Shown: positions 35,117-44,827, counted from the first letter of the stretch. The stretch: 64,000 nucleotides of DNA from Halobacteriovoraceae bacterium (GCA_020635135.1 JACKAJ010000016.1:496001-560000); one strand, 5' to 3'. The notes: generated by a model not told the origin, from the sequence alone. Translations and numbers: made by a program.

Positions 35117-37879
35117 TTATCCAACAACCAAGTTCACAATTTTCTTTGGAACGACAATGACTTTTTTTAGGGTCTTCCCTTCAAAAAGAGCTTTCACTTT
35201 TTCATCTTCAAGAATAGTTTTTTCGATCTCGGCCTTAGAGTAATCGAGAGGGAGATCGAGGAGAAATTTCATTTTCCCATTGACTGAAATGGGATAGCTA
35301 TAATGACTTTCAACCAAGTACTTTTCATCGTAGTCGGGAAAATCTGTAAAACTAATACTTCCCTTATTTCCCAGATCATGCCACACCTGTTCACACAAAT
35401 GAGGGGCAAAAGGAGAAAGAAGTACAGTAAGTTTTTCAATGACTCTTCTGTTTTTTGATTTGATTTTGCCAAGATCATTTACACAAATCATGAAGGCGCT
35501 CACAGCTGTGTTGAGAGAAAAACTCTCTAAATCTTCCTTAACTTTTTTGATTGTTTTATGAATTATTTTTTGTTCATCTGCTGTTTCTTCCTTGTCCTCA
35601 AGATCTATTTTCCCATCCTGGTAACACAACTTCCAAAATTTATTAAGAAATCGGTATACACCTTCAATACCACTGGTATTCCAAGGCTTAGATTGCTCGA
35701 TGGGCCCAAGGAACATTTCATAGAGCCGAAGTGTATCAGCACCGTATTCTTCGATTACTTTATCAGGATTCACCACATTATAAAGACTCTTACTCATCTT
35801 CTCGAGCCCCCAACCACAATGATACTGTCCATCTTCTAAAATAAACTCGGCATCTTTATTTTCGGGTCCCCAATTTTTAAAAGCTTCAAGATCAAGAACA
35901 TCGTTGTGTACTATATTGACGTCCACGTGAAGTTCAGACGTCTCATACTTATCCTTCAATCCGTGAGAAACATATTGATTAGTGCCTTTAACCCGGTAAA
36001 CAAAATTCGATCTTCCTTGAATCATTCCCTGGTTAATCAATTTTTGAAAAGGCTCTTCACAACAAATTTCTCCCATATCATAAAGAAACATATTCCAAAA
36101 ACGAGAGTAAAGTAAGTGCCCTGTCGCGTGTTCACTTCCTCCCACATAGAAATCCACATTTTTCCAGTATTGATTTGCTTTTTTAGAAACAAGCTCGTTT
36201 TCATTTTTTGGATCCATATAGCGAAGAAAATAAGCCGAAGATCCTGCAAACCCTGGCATGGTGCTTAACTCAATGGGATGCCCATCTTTTGTTTTCCAAT
36301 GAGCTGCTCGCCCCAGTGGAGGATCTCCCTCTTTTGTGGGAAGGTAAGCATCGACATCTGGAAGCTCTAGGGGGAGATCTTTCTCGTCCATGGGATAAGC
36401 GATTCCATTTTTATAAAAAATAGGAATAGGCTCTCCCCAGTAACGTTGCCGACTAAAAATCGCATCACGCAATTTGTAATTTACTTTACGGTGCCCTATT
36501 TTTTTCTTTTCTATTTCATCGATGATCTTTTTAAGAGCCACTTTAACTTCGAGACCATTGAGGAAATCAGAATTCATCATGATTCCCTCTTTAACGTCGT
36601 GAGATTCTTCACTAATATCAACGCCCTCTACAAGAGGAATAATTTCGAGATCAAAATGTTTAGCGAAAGCATAGTCACGCGAATCCCCGGCTGGAACGGC
36701 CATGATTGCTCCCGTTCCATATCCTCCTAAAACGTAATCGGCAATCCAAATGGGAATTTTTTTATTCGTAAAGGGATGAAGACAATAACTTCCTGAAAAA
36801 ACACCACTGACTTTCTTTGTTTCCGCAATTCTTTCTCGTTCCGTTTTCTTGGAAACTTCTTTAAGATAATTTTGTACTGAGGCTGCTTGATCTTTGGTTG
36901 TCAGTTGTTCAATGAGATCATGCTCTGGAGCTAGAACCATAAAGGTCACTCCAAAGATTGTATCTGGTCTTGTCGTAAAGATTTTAAAAGACTCATCAAG
37001 TCCTTCAATGGGGAAGTCTAGTTCAGCCCCCTCTGATCGACCAATCCAATTGCGTTGCATTTCTTTAAGAGGCTCTGGCCAATCAATTTTCTCTAGACCA
37101 TCGAGCAAGCGTTGAGCATAAGCTGTAATTCGCAAACACCATTGCTTCATTTTCTTTTGCTCAACAGGATACCCTCCTCGCACAGAGAGTCCTTCTTTCA
37201 CTTCATCATTGGCGAGAACCGTTCCCAGTTCTGGACACCAATTCACCATCATATCAGCGAGATAAGCTAAGCGATAATCGAGAAGAATTTTTTGCTGAGT
37301 CTCTTCATCGAAAGATTTCCACTGCTCACTTTCAAACTCACTTTCGCAACTATGCACAGCTTGAACTGATCCATTTCCATCTCTTTCAAAGATTCGAACC
37401 AGATCATCTATCCCCCGAGCCTTATTCTCATTACGATCGTACCAATGTTGAAAAAGTTGCAAGAAAACCCACTGAGTATGTTTGTAATAGCTCGGATCAC
37501 AAGTTCTAACTTCTCTTGACCAATCAAACGAGAGGCCAATACCCTCCAGTTGTTTTCGATAAGTTTTAATATTTGCATCAGTGGTGATCGCGGGGTGTTG
37601 ACCCGTTTTAATAGCATACTGCTCAGCAGGCAAGCCAAAGGCATCGTAACCCATGGGATGAAGGACATTAAAACCACAAAGTCTCTTGTAGCGAGTTATA
37701 ACATCCGAGGCGATGTAACCAAGTGGATGCCCAACATGGAGTCCTGCTCCCGAAGGATAGGGAAACATATCGAGTACATAATATTTAGGTTTTGGGGAGT
37801 CTTCAGAAACTTCAAAAACCTTCGATTCTTCCCAAAAATTTTGCCATTTTTTTTCAATTTCACGGTGCAGATAATTCAT
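35117..37879 (-). CDS. leuS: Leucyl-tRNA synthetase
   Basis: LeuRS charges tRNA-Leu. The 920-residue class I synthetase carries the HIGH-type signature HVGHP (about residue 48), the CP1 editing domain (about 230-440, with a threonine-rich TTRPDT motif), and the KMSKS loop in EKMSKSLYN. It is about 50 residues longer than E. coli LeuRS. ATG 37879 has AAGG 7 nt upstream. Its promoter is at 37915-37943 and the FAD oxidase gene follows directly. Confidence 0.97.
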   Translation of the reverse strand: MNYLHREIEKKWQNFWEESKVFEVSEDSPKPKYYVLDMFPYPSGAGLHVGHPLGYIASDVITRYKRLCGFNVLHPMGYDAFGLPAEQYAIKTGQHPAITTDANIKTYRKQLEGIGLSFDWSREVRTCDPSYYKHTQWVFLQLFQHWYDRNENKARGIDDLVRIFERDGNGSVQAVHSCESEFESEQWKSFDEETQQKILLDYRLAYLADMMVNWCPELGTVLANDEVKEGLSVRGGYPVEQKKMKQWCLRITAYAQRLLDGLEKIDWPEPLKEMQRNWIGRSEGAELDFPIEGLDESFKIFTTRPDTIFGVTFMVLAPEHDLIEQLTTKDQAASVQNYLKEVSKKTERERIAETKKVSGVFSGSYCLHPFTNKKIPIWIADYVLGGYGTGAIMAVPAGDSRDYAFAKHFDLEIIPLVEGVDISEESHDVKEGIMMNSDFLNGLEVKVALKKIIDEIEKKKIGHRKVNYKLRDAIFSRQRYWGEPIPIFYKNGIAYPMDEKDLPLELPDVDAYLPTKEGDPPLGRAAHWKTKDGHPIELSTMPGFAGSSAYFLRYMDPKNENELVSKKANQYWKNVDFYVGGSEHATGHLLYSRFWNMFLYDMGEICCEEPFQKLINQGMIQGRSNFVYRVKGTNQYVSHGLKDKYETSELHVDVNIVHNDVLDLEAFKNWGPENKDAEFILEDGQYHCGWGLEKMSKSLYNVVNPDKVIEEYGADTLRLYEMFLGPIEQSKPWNTSGIEGVYRFLNKFWKLCYQDGKIDLEDKEETADEQKIIHKTIKKVKEDLESFSLNTAVSAFMICVNDLGKIKSKNRRVIEKLTVLLSPFAPHLCEQVWHDLGNKGSISFTDFPDYDEKYLVESHYSYPISVNGKMKFLLDLPLDYSKAEIEKTILEDEKVKALFEGKTLKKVIVVPKKIVNLVVG

Positions 37880-37914
37880 TTCGAAACCTTATTTTGATTC
37901 ACTAAATATGGCAC

Positions 37915-37943
37915 ATTTTAGCTTGTAAACCGTGAATTGTCAT
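37915..37943 (-). promoter_or_regulatory. Promoter of leuS
   Basis: On the minus strand ATGACA (-35, 37938-37943), a 17-nt spacer and TAAAAT (-10, 37915-37920), matching 10 of 12 consensus bases, 36 nt before the start codon. Confidence 0.55.
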
Positions 37944-37949
37944 GGCGTA

Positions 37950-38717
37950 TTAAGGCCTTGAGAGGATCATTCGCGCTTGAAAAGCAAAGAATCGAATGGA
38001 GAAAATAAAAAAGAGAATTACGGAAGTGAATGAAAATAGACTTTCAACAATTTGCCGCCAAAGAGTGAGTTCCTTCTGATTTTTTTGATGAGCATAATCT
38101 CTAACTTTAAGACCACATCCCCCCAGCAATCCTCCCAACTCTTTTTCATTGGGATAAAGAAAAGCAACACCATCCATATCATCTTGTGAGAGACTGCTAG
38201 GACCTGGCATCCAACTACTTGCTCGATACGTCATAACTGAGGCGCCATCATCAGAGTGGTGCAATCCTACGGCATGCCCAAGTTCATGCACGATGACACC
38301 AAGAAGTGATTCGTAATTATAATTTGCTCCATAGAAATCGGAATTAATTCTAATCCTGGCCGAACCGCTGGCTGTGTAACTGACATTGGTCACCCCTCCA
38401 GTGCTCGCTCCTAAACTGGCACACCCAATGATGACCTGCCCATCTGGAGGAAGTTGTGTTACGGGAACACTGCTCTCGCTCCCAGGTTTCATCATTAGTC
38501 GACTTTCAGGAACAGTATTCCAATAATTATTGAGAGCATCAGAGATTATGTTTAAGAGTTCTTGGTTACTAATTCCTGCTGCTTGGCAACCTCCACTTGC
38601 AAGATTAACGACTACATTTTCAGGACTGCCAATTCTATAGTCTGGATCCATAAGGATAAAAGCAAAGCTTTTCACTGAAAGGAACATCCCAACAACTACC
38701 AGTCCCAAAAATTTCAT
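37950..38717 (-). CDS. Matrixin-type zinc metalloprotease with C-terminal membrane helix
   Basis: A signal peptide (residues 1-19 from ATG 38717) precedes a metzincin catalytic domain with the zinc site HELGHAVGLHH (about 160) and the Met-turn SVMTY. A Gly-Gly-Cys linker (LGGLLGGCG) and then a hydrophobic helix with a basic end close the protein, so it is probably anchored in the membrane with the protease outside. The start overlaps the upstream barrel gene (TAATG). Matrixin-like proteases in predatory bacteria could attack prey proteins; that role is inferred. Confidence 0.8.
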   Translation of the reverse strand: MKFLGLVVVGMFLSVKSFAFILMDPDYRIGSPENVVVNLASGGCQAAGISNQELLNIISDALNNYWNTVPESRLMMKPGSESSVPVTQLPPDGQVIIGCASLGASTGGVTNVSYTASGSARIRINSDFYGANYNYESLLGVIVHELGHAVGLHHSDDGASVMTYRASSWMPGPSSLSQDDMDGVAFLYPNEKELGGLLGGCGLKVRDYAHQKNQKELTLWRQIVESLFSFTSVILFFIFSIRFFAFQARMILSRP

Positions 38718-39328
38718 TAAAAATACCCCACGAGTGTAATGAGATAAGCGAAAGTTCTTTTTTGTTTTTGAAATGGACTGTACAAAAAGCTTTCCAAGCG
38801 TAGTCCCCACTTTTTTATATACTGAGAGTTGTAATTAAATCGTCCATCAATTCCTAAATTCAAAGTAGTCGTATAGGATTTCGAAGATCCAGAAGGACGA
38901 TAAGCCGTCGTTGTCGATGTTCCATTCGGAACTGTCACAGTTCCCCCACTACCTTTAATGCTCTTTTGATAAGTTCCTAATCCTGTTCGAAGAACCCATT
39001 CTGTTGAATCGCTAACCGAACTTTCAAAAGGATTCCATAGCAAATCATAGAGTAAATAGTATGTTTCAATCTTATAATCACCACCATAGCTATCGCCAGA
39101 GTTGACTTTATTTTTGATATAACCAATTTGTGGAGAAAATTGCATCCCCCAGAAAGCATTAAAATTATGTCCTAAAGAAATTGTTGGGGAATAGGGATCG
39201 GAAGCTTCCGAGCCATCTTGAGACTGCACATTGGGATCCATTTTGTGGTAACCCAAACTAAAATGAGTCCCATAACTTTTCGTCAAGCTTATAACAAAGA
39301 GAAAAATTAGAATTCCATTTCTAATCAA
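38717..39328 (-). CDS. Predicted outer-membrane beta-barrel protein
   Basis: A roughly 200-residue protein with a signal peptide followed by amphipathic strands rich in aromatic and polar residues, ending in Tyr-Phe (LVGYF), typical of a small outer-membrane barrel. I choose TTG 39328, with GAGG 9 nt upstream and a good signal peptide directly after it; a longer frame begins at TTG 39373, only a few nt from the likely transcript start. It overlaps the metalloprotease gene, so the two may act together at the surface. Confidence 0.65.
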   Translation of the reverse strand: MIRNGILIFLFVISLTKSYGTHFSLGYHKMDPNVQSQDGSEASDPYSPTISLGHNFNAFWGMQFSPQIGYIKNKVNSGDSYGGDYKIETYYLLYDLLWNPFESSVSDSTEWVLRTGLGTYQKSIKGSGGTVTVPNGTSTTTAYRPSGSSKSYTTTLNLGIDGRFNYNSQYIKKWGLRLESFLYSPFQKQKRTFAYLITLVGYF

Positions 39329-39384
39329 ATCTTTTTTCCTCAAAAAATTCAATTTTATGAATGAACAAGACAATACCTATATTT

Positions 39385-39412
39385 ATTATGATCTCTTTTG
39401 AATCAAAATCAA
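39385..39412 (-). promoter_or_regulatory. Promoter of the barrel/metalloprotease pair
   Basis: On the minus strand TTGATT (39407-39412), a 16-nt spacer and CATAAT (39385-39390). An inverted repeat, CCTATATT and AATATAGG, with a 26-nt spacer, frames this promoter and might be an operator. Confidence 0.4.
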
Positions 39413-39462
39413 TATAGGCAGAGACAAAAAAGACTCTCTTTCTCAGATATTACAAAAATAAC

Positions 39463-40932
39463 TTAGTCTTCAAGTTCCGAAGATTTCGGTGGTCTTAGCG
39501 AAGGAAAATAAATCACGTCGCGTATATTCGGGCTGTCAGTCAGAAGAGCAATTATTCTCTCAACCCCAAGACCTAGACCAGACATAGGTGGCATCCCATA
39601 TTCCATCGCCAAAATAAAATCTTCTTCCATCATCATAGCCTCATCATCACCTTTCTTAGCCAGCTCAGCTTGCTCAAGAAGACGTTTTTTCTGTTCAATA
39701 GGGTCAACTAATTCCGAATAAGCTTTGACGACTTCCCAGCCATTCACGAGAACTTGAAACATATCAAGCTCATTTGGATTGTCATCATTTCTTCTCGCGA
39801 GAGGAACAAGCTCATGATGATGCATAGTTAAAAACATAGGTTGGATAAGATGAGGACGGCAATACTTTTTATAAAGACCATCAATCAGAGATCCCAGTCC
39901 TACATATTTTTCGAGGGGCATTTCTAAATTTTTACTTTGAATTTCACTTTTTAAATGTTCAAAAGTTTCAATTTTGTGCAAATCAATTCCAGTATGTTCT
40001 AACACAAGATCTCTGTAAGAAACTTCTGGCCACTGTCCACCGAAATCAAGTTTTTGGCCTTGATACTCAATAACAGTTCCTCCTGTCACTTCTTTTACCA
40101 TTCCTTGAATAAGTTTTTGAACAAACTCCATATTATCGCGATAGTTCCAATAAGCGGCGTACCACTCGAGCATCATAAATTCTTGCAAGTGTGAGGCATC
40201 GATACCTTCGTTTCGAAAACATTTTCCAAGCTCATAAACTCGCTCTAATCCTCCGGAGACGAGTCTTTTAAGATAAGTTTCAGGAGCGATCCTCATAAAC
40301 AATGGAATATCAAGAGCATTGTGATGAGTTTCAAATGGCCGTGCACTGGCCCCACTACTTATCGCTTGTAAGATAGGAGTATCGACTTCAGTAAAATCAG
40401 CATCATCTAAAAACTTTCTTAAAAATTTTATAATTTTATTGCGCGTCTGAAAGCGCTCTCTTGTTTCTTCACTCATTAATAAGTCAAGGAAGCGATAACG
40501 GGCTTTAAGTTCAGGATCTTGCAAACCATGAAACTTTTCAGGAAGGGGGCGAATTGACTTGGTAAGGAGCATGGCTTTTGAAGCTTGTAATGTTTTCTCA
40601 CCTTTTTGAGTCGTAAAAAGACTACCTTCTACTCCAATGAAGTCACCAATATCGAATTTTTTTGTAAAAAACTTGTAATCATCTTTTCCAAGATGATCTT
40701 GTTGAAAAGCAATTTGAAGCTTCCCTTTGTCGTCTTGAATTTGCGCAAAAGTCAACTTCCCCATCACTCGCATCGCCATTAAACGACCTGCCGTTTTAAT
40801 ATCTTTAGTTTCATCAGGTAAAGCTTTAGCCTGAACAGTCGAATGTGTTTTTTCGAAACGCCCTGGATAAGCTAATTGACGTTCTTTCCAAGCTTCAAGT
40901 TTTTCGAGACGAATTTTTTGATACTGGTCCAT
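39463..40932 (-). CDS. lysS: Lysyl-tRNA synthetase (class II)
   Basis: LysRS charges tRNA-Lys. The 489-residue class II enzyme has an N-terminal OB-fold anticodon domain (about 1-145), motif 2 with FRNEGIDASH, and motif 3 GLGLGVERI near the C-terminus. The weak AGGG ribosome site precedes ATG 40932. It is divergent from the glutamine amidotransferase gene; the 129-nt gap contains a possible minus-strand promoter with TATGAT as -10. Confidence 0.96.
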   Translation of the reverse strand: MDQYQKIRLEKLEAWKERQLAYPGRFEKTHSTVQAKALPDETKDIKTAGRLMAMRVMGKLTFAQIQDDKGKLQIAFQQDHLGKDDYKFFTKKFDIGDFIGVEGSLFTTQKGEKTLQASKAMLLTKSIRPLPEKFHGLQDPELKARYRFLDLLMSEETRERFQTRNKIIKFLRKFLDDADFTEVDTPILQAISSGASARPFETHHNALDIPLFMRIAPETYLKRLVSGGLERVYELGKCFRNEGIDASHLQEFMMLEWYAAYWNYRDNMEFVQKLIQGMVKEVTGGTVIEYQGQKLDFGGQWPEVSYRDLVLEHTGIDLHKIETFEHLKSEIQSKNLEMPLEKYVGLGSLIDGLYKKYCRPHLIQPMFLTMHHHELVPLARRNDDNPNELDMFQVLVNGWEVVKAYSELVDPIEQKKRLLEQAELAKKGDDEAMMMEEDFILAMEYGMPPMSGLGLGVERIIALLTDSPNIRDVIYFPSLRPPKSSELED

Positions 40933-41061
40933 TTCCCAACCCTATTTTATTAAAATTAACTAATACCTGAGATCATAACTAGGTGCCATAGTACATTAAT
41001 TGACGAGGTTTTTAAAGTATTCTGGGAAACTCTCCGAGTCAATAATGAAGGGGTTTCCCAC

Positions 41062-41922
41062 ATGTGTCGACTCTTTGGTTTTCGCTCTATTTTTAACAGC
41101 CATGTGCACACCAGCTTGGTGGGCGCCAATAATGCCCTCATGAATCAAAGTAAAATCCATCCGGATGGATGGGGTGTAGCCTATTACGTTTACAATAATC
41201 CCCATTTGATTAAAAGCCCTAATGCCGCAATCGACGATCATCTCTTTGAAAAAGTCTCTGGAATTGTTTCCTCAAAGACTGTCTTAGCTCATATTCGCAC
41301 AGCAACTGAGGGCAATAACAATATTCTCAATTGTCATCCTTTTCAATTTGGTCATTGGGTTTTTGCTCACAATGGAAATATTAAAAATTTTAAAGAGATC
41401 AAGCCACAACTCTTGAATAGGATCGATGCAAGTTACCTTCGCTATCTTTTAGGCGATACAGATAGTGAAGTTCTCTTTTATTATCTTTTAAGCCATTTTG
41501 ATAAACTCATTAAAGACCCCAAGAAAGTGAGTTTTTCAGAAATTCAATTAACTTCTCAAAAAGTTATTGATGAACTCATAGATCTCACTGGTCCTCTGTG
41601 TACGACTGAAGGTTCCCCTAACACAGAAAATTTTTTAACTTTTGTATTAACCAATGGCCATAACATGATGGCCTTTAATGGTGGCCAACCTCTTTATTAC
41701 TCTACTCATAAAACTCGCTGCCCAGAGCGGGAAACTTGTGAACACTTTACAGAAGCCTGCGAAAACAAAGTGAATTCTGGAGTAATTAACCACTTTATTG
41801 TCGCAAGCGAACCACTCAATACTGAAAACGTCTGGATTAAAACTAATCCTGGAACTCTTCTTTATGTAGACTTTGAAATGGGCTTCCACAAGGCAAAGTT
41901 GACTATCAAACAATCTTACTAA
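41062..41922 (+). CDS. Class II glutamine amidotransferase (YafJ-like)
   Basis: A 286-residue Ntn-type amidotransferase domain. The nucleophile Cys2 follows the initiator methionine (MCRLFGFRS), and the conserved HIRTAT, HNGNI and GDTDSE segments bind glutamine. There is no synthetase domain, so it is a stand-alone YafJ/DUG3-like protein, whose physiological substrate is uncertain (possibly glutathione-derived peptides). AAGGGG lies before the ATG. Confidence 0.88.
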   Translation: MCRLFGFRSIFNSHVHTSLVGANNALMNQSKIHPDGWGVAYYVYNNPHLIKSPNAAIDDHLFEKVSGIVSSKTVLAHIRTATEGNNNILNCHPFQFGHWVFAHNGNIKNFKEIKPQLLNRIDASYLRYLLGDTDSEVLFYYLLSHFDKLIKDPKKVSFSEIQLTSQKVIDELIDLTGPLCTTEGSPNTENFLTFVLTNGHNMMAFNGGQPLYYSTHKTRCPERETCEHFTEACENKVNSGVINHFIVASEPLNTENVWIKTNPGTLLYVDFEMGFHKAKLTIKQSY

Positions 41923-41990
41923 ACTTTTTTTGGAATTTCCCGTTAAGTCCTGTAGATAAATTTTTTTACTTTACAAGGAAGTATTTACCC

Positions 41991-43577
41991 ATGTCAGTCC
42001 GTAAGTTCAAGGGTCTATCTCTGTTGGGTATTGGATGCCTGCTTTTTTCCAACTGCTCCAAAGACGATCCTACATTTAGAAAATTTAAACCAGTCATCGA
42101 AAAGCTCGAAGTCAAAGGTTGTCTCCATCAATACGCAGAAAATTTAGAAATTAAATCTAATTTAGAAGATGGAAGTTGCATTTTCAATCATTGCCTTACT
42201 GAAGGTTATGCTGAATTTGATGAAAAAATTTCCCTAAGTATTACAGATTACCTCGAGCGTTTTGGAGAAAATTTCAAAGATAAACCGAGAGTAAACCCGC
42301 TTGCCTGTGTGACTCCCCTTTATTATTGTGAACACCCTGATGCTCTCAATTATGTTCCAGGTCCCTATCCACCAAAAGGTTATCTCAGTGAATTGTGTGA
42401 ATTTATAGCCTGCGATGACCAAAATTTTGAAGGCTACCAAAAGTACTTAGAGATTTTAGAGTTTCTCAAAACACACAAAGGGAATATTGCCATCGATAAC
42501 TCTACTAAATACTGTGGTGATCAATTAGTCTTTAAAGTAACAAAACAAGTTCCTGTTGATGTTAAGAACGCTGATTACACCCAAGCACGTTTGAGCTTTA
42601 TTTTGGACGACTCTGCCAGTATGGATGATGAAATTGATGACATAAAGACGGCTCTTGTTAATCTTGCACCCACTTTTATTTCCCTCGGTGCTGATATTGA
42701 TCTCAATTTTTATCGCATGAGTGAAGTTGATACTCTCGTGAAAAAAATTGATCCTCAAAACAACCCACGACTGTATCGCTATACCCTTCCTAAACCTATT
42801 GGAGAGGTAAAAGTTAATAAAAATTCGCAAGTCAATCAAGTTTCAAAAGAGTTAAAGAAAATTCTCAACGATTTTGAAATTGTTGACGGCTTTGCCAATG
42901 AAGAGGGACTGTGCTTAACGATGAGACATCTCAACGACATCATTTCAGATGGTTTCGCACCTAAAACTCGCTATGTCTCAATCGTTCTCACAGACGAAGA
43001 TGAGCATTATAAAAACAATACCAACAATTGCCCTCAAAGTTTTGAAGCTGACTCCCCTAATGGATTTATGACCAAAATTACGCCTTACCAAGACAAAAAT
43101 GGAGTGCGAAAGTTTACTTCCGCGTTCACTGACATGGTCATGGGTTTAACTCCCGAACAATTAGCAGCCTATGGCTGGCTTGGACTCTTTTATGACGAAC
43201 AAAGTAGTAAGTGTCTGTATGGTGAATCTCATGGAGCGACCTACTTGCAATTTGCAGACACTCTCAAGACCTACAACGTGCCTTATGCAGTGGGGGACAT
43301 TTGCTCTAAAGACTACACGAAGATGATCTACGATAAACTTATCAAAGGTTTTCTCGACACAGTTAACTTAAAATATTTCTTTTTTAAATATTACAAAGCC
43401 CCTGAAGTTAATGCTGTTTATCTCGTCGACTTCAATGGGAATAAAACATTGGTCGACAAAAATGACTACACAATAGTTCAAGATGGTGAAGAGTACTCAA
43501 TACTTTTTGAGATGATATACAAAGATACTGTACGGACGTTCAAAGAAATTGAAGTGGATTTTACTTATTACAAATGA
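41991..43577 (+). CDS. von Willebrand A domain lipoprotein
   Basis: A 528-residue lipoprotein (lipobox FSNC, cysteine at residue 22). Cysteine-rich segments follow: GCLHQ...DGSCIF (about 44-66), which resembles the GC...A.N...DGSC repeat of surface proteins, and a second degenerate copy near residue 108. A vWA domain spans about 200-420, with a MIDAS-type DDSASM and LTDEDEH. The C-terminal part is beta-rich. It probably binds a ligand through a metal at the cell surface. It stands alone, between a glutamine amidotransferase and a convergent peptidase gene. Confidence 0.75.
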   Translation: MSVRKFKGLSLLGIGCLLFSNCSKDDPTFRKFKPVIEKLEVKGCLHQYAENLEIKSNLEDGSCIFNHCLTEGYAEFDEKISLSITDYLERFGENFKDKPRVNPLACVTPLYYCEHPDALNYVPGPYPPKGYLSELCEFIACDDQNFEGYQKYLEILEFLKTHKGNIAIDNSTKYCGDQLVFKVTKQVPVDVKNADYTQARLSFILDDSASMDDEIDDIKTALVNLAPTFISLGADIDLNFYRMSEVDTLVKKIDPQNNPRLYRYTLPKPIGEVKVNKNSQVNQVSKELKKILNDFEIVDGFANEEGLCLTMRHLNDIISDGFAPKTRYVSIVLTDEDEHYKNNTNNCPQSFEADSPNGFMTKITPYQDKNGVRKFTSAFTDMVMGLTPEQLAAYGWLGLFYDEQSSKCLYGESHGATYLQFADTLKTYNVPYAVGDICSKDYTKMIYDKLIKGFLDTVNLKYFFFKYYKAPEVNAVYLVDFNGNKTLVDKNDYTIVQDGEEYSILFEMIYKDTVRTFKEIEVDFTYYK

Positions 43578-43591
43578 GTTGAGAATACGTC

Positions 43592-44452
43592 TTAGTTCGA
43601 TTTACTTTGAACTGTTCGAATGGCCATGAGACCTGCGATATCTTGAAGCTCACTCAAGTAATCGGGGTCTAAGTTAAACTCATTTCCTTTTAATTCAATG
43701 GTAAGGACTGGAATATTTCTTTCATTCCACATATAGCGTCCTAGGCTGCCCGGATAAGTTCCCAATCTTTTCCAAGGCAAATGATCAAAAGAAGGTTTAC
43801 CTGATTTTTGAGGACCATCGAAATCGAGAACTCCATAAGGAGTATGAACAGAAATAATAAAATCTGGATTAAAGTTTTCTATGTGATTCAAAACACATTG
43901 AGTTTCTCGCTCGCTACCTGCAACTTTTCCAGGAAAGCGTCGCTCTTTTTTTCCTTCTTTTTTCTCCCAATGTTCTAAAGCTAAGACTTCCCAATTTTTT
44001 GTTGGAAGATTCCGATTAAGATCAACTCCCCGTCCATTTGTTCGTGTTTTCCCGTTAACACCATCGGGATTCAAGATAGGAATAATTCTCCAACTACTGC
44101 GAGGATTAATTTTGTAGAGTCGCTCCATCCAATAGCGAGCAACACTTCCTGCTGGGAATTCATCACCATGAAAAAGGGAGAAAACCAAAATGCGTTTTCC
44201 CACAACAGATGTCCCTATTTTGTCATAATGGAAAATAACATTTTTATCTTTTTCACTATAACAACCATTGAGATAAGAAACCTGGTGGCAGATTCCAGAG
44301 ATAGCCTCTTTACTGTACTCTCCAGGAAACAGAGAAAGTGATTTTTCACAATAATTCTGAAGCTCCAAGAATTGCGATATTTTAATTTCTTCAGAGAAAC
44401 TGAAAGATGAATTAAAAAGAGCTATAAAAATCCAGACTAAAGTTTTTTTCAT
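43592..44452 (-). CDS. M14 zinc carboxypeptidase, MpaA-like
   Basis: A signal peptide (residues 1-20 from ATG 44452) precedes an M14 domain with zinc ligands in FHGDEFPAG, the substrate arginine/asparagine motif VDLNRNLP, a late zinc histidine in SVHTPYG, and the catalytic glutamate in IELKGNE. This matches murein tripeptide amidase MpaA relatives, which cleave gamma-D-Glu-diaminopimelate bonds. Here it is exported, so it may act on peptidoglycan peptides, of self or prey. A longer frame from 44569 overlaps infA. It lies 4 nt after infA. Confidence 0.82.
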   Translation of the reverse strand: MKKTLVWIFIALFNSSFSFSEEIKISQFLELQNYCEKSLSLFPGEYSKEAISGICHQVSYLNGCYSEKDKNVIFHYDKIGTSVVGKRILVFSLFHGDEFPAGSVARYWMERLYKINPRSSWRIIPILNPDGVNGKTRTNGRGVDLNRNLPTKNWEVLALEHWEKKEGKKERRFPGKVAGSERETQCVLNHIENFNPDFIISVHTPYGVLDFDGPQKSGKPSFDHLPWKRLGTYPGSLGRYMWNERNIPVLTIELKGNEFNLDPDYLSELQDIAGLMAIRTVQSKSN

Positions 44453-44456
44453 TCCA

Positions 44457-44708
44457 TTATTTTTCAGGGTTGCTAGGAGCCCCTTTGTTAACCTTATGAC
44501 GGAACATAATGAGGCCATGAGTTTTATCATAAGGAGAAATCCCGACTGTAACCCGGTCCCCTTTAACAACTTTAATAAAAAATTTTCTCATCTTACCGGA
44601 AAGCTTTGCTGACAGTTGGTGCCCATTATCAAGTGTCACAGTGTAATTCCCATGGGAGTTTATTTCTGAAATAACACCTTCTGCTTCAATTAAATCGTCT
44701 TTTGCCAT
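44457..44708 (-). CDS. infA: Translation initiation factor IF-1
   Basis: IF-1 is a small OB-fold protein that occupies the ribosomal A site during initiation. The 83-residue sequence contains the conserved core GVISEINSHGNYTVTLDNGH and VVKGDRVTVGISPYD and ends in a lysine-rich tail (VNKGAPSNPEK) beyond the normal 72 residues. AGGAGGGG precedes the ATG. It is directly followed by the M14 peptidase gene, an unusual partner. Confidence 0.92.
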   Translation of the reverse strand: MAKDDLIEAEGVISEINSHGNYTVTLDNGHQLSAKLSGKMRKFFIKVVKGDRVTVGISPYDKTHGLIMFRHKVNKGAPSNPEK

Positions 44709-44739
44709 ACAGGCTTCCCCTCCTATTATTTTTATTTAT

Positions 44740-44754
44740 ATGTTAGCTTAACAT
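44740..44754. other. 15-bp palindrome upstream of infA
   Basis: ATGTTA and TAACAT flank a GCT centre, 32 nt before the infA start codon and close to where a promoter would lie. It may be an operator; no regulator is implicated. Confidence 0.3.
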
Positions 44755-44827
44755 AACCCTTGCCTGCATTGCAACAGCAACGATCGCTTCGCTTGTTTTA
44801 ACCTTCTATATATTTTGGAAAATATTA

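Noticed and set aside
37950..38100. A known C-terminal sorting tag (GlyGly-CTERM or MYXO-CTERM type) on the matrixin protease
   Set aside because: The Gly-Gly-Cys motif is some 25-30 residues before the helix, too far for those tags; I treat it as a plain anchor.
44453..44569. Longer start of the M14 peptidase inside infA
   Set aside because: The extra residues are infA codons in another frame, and the signal peptide begins at ATG 44452.
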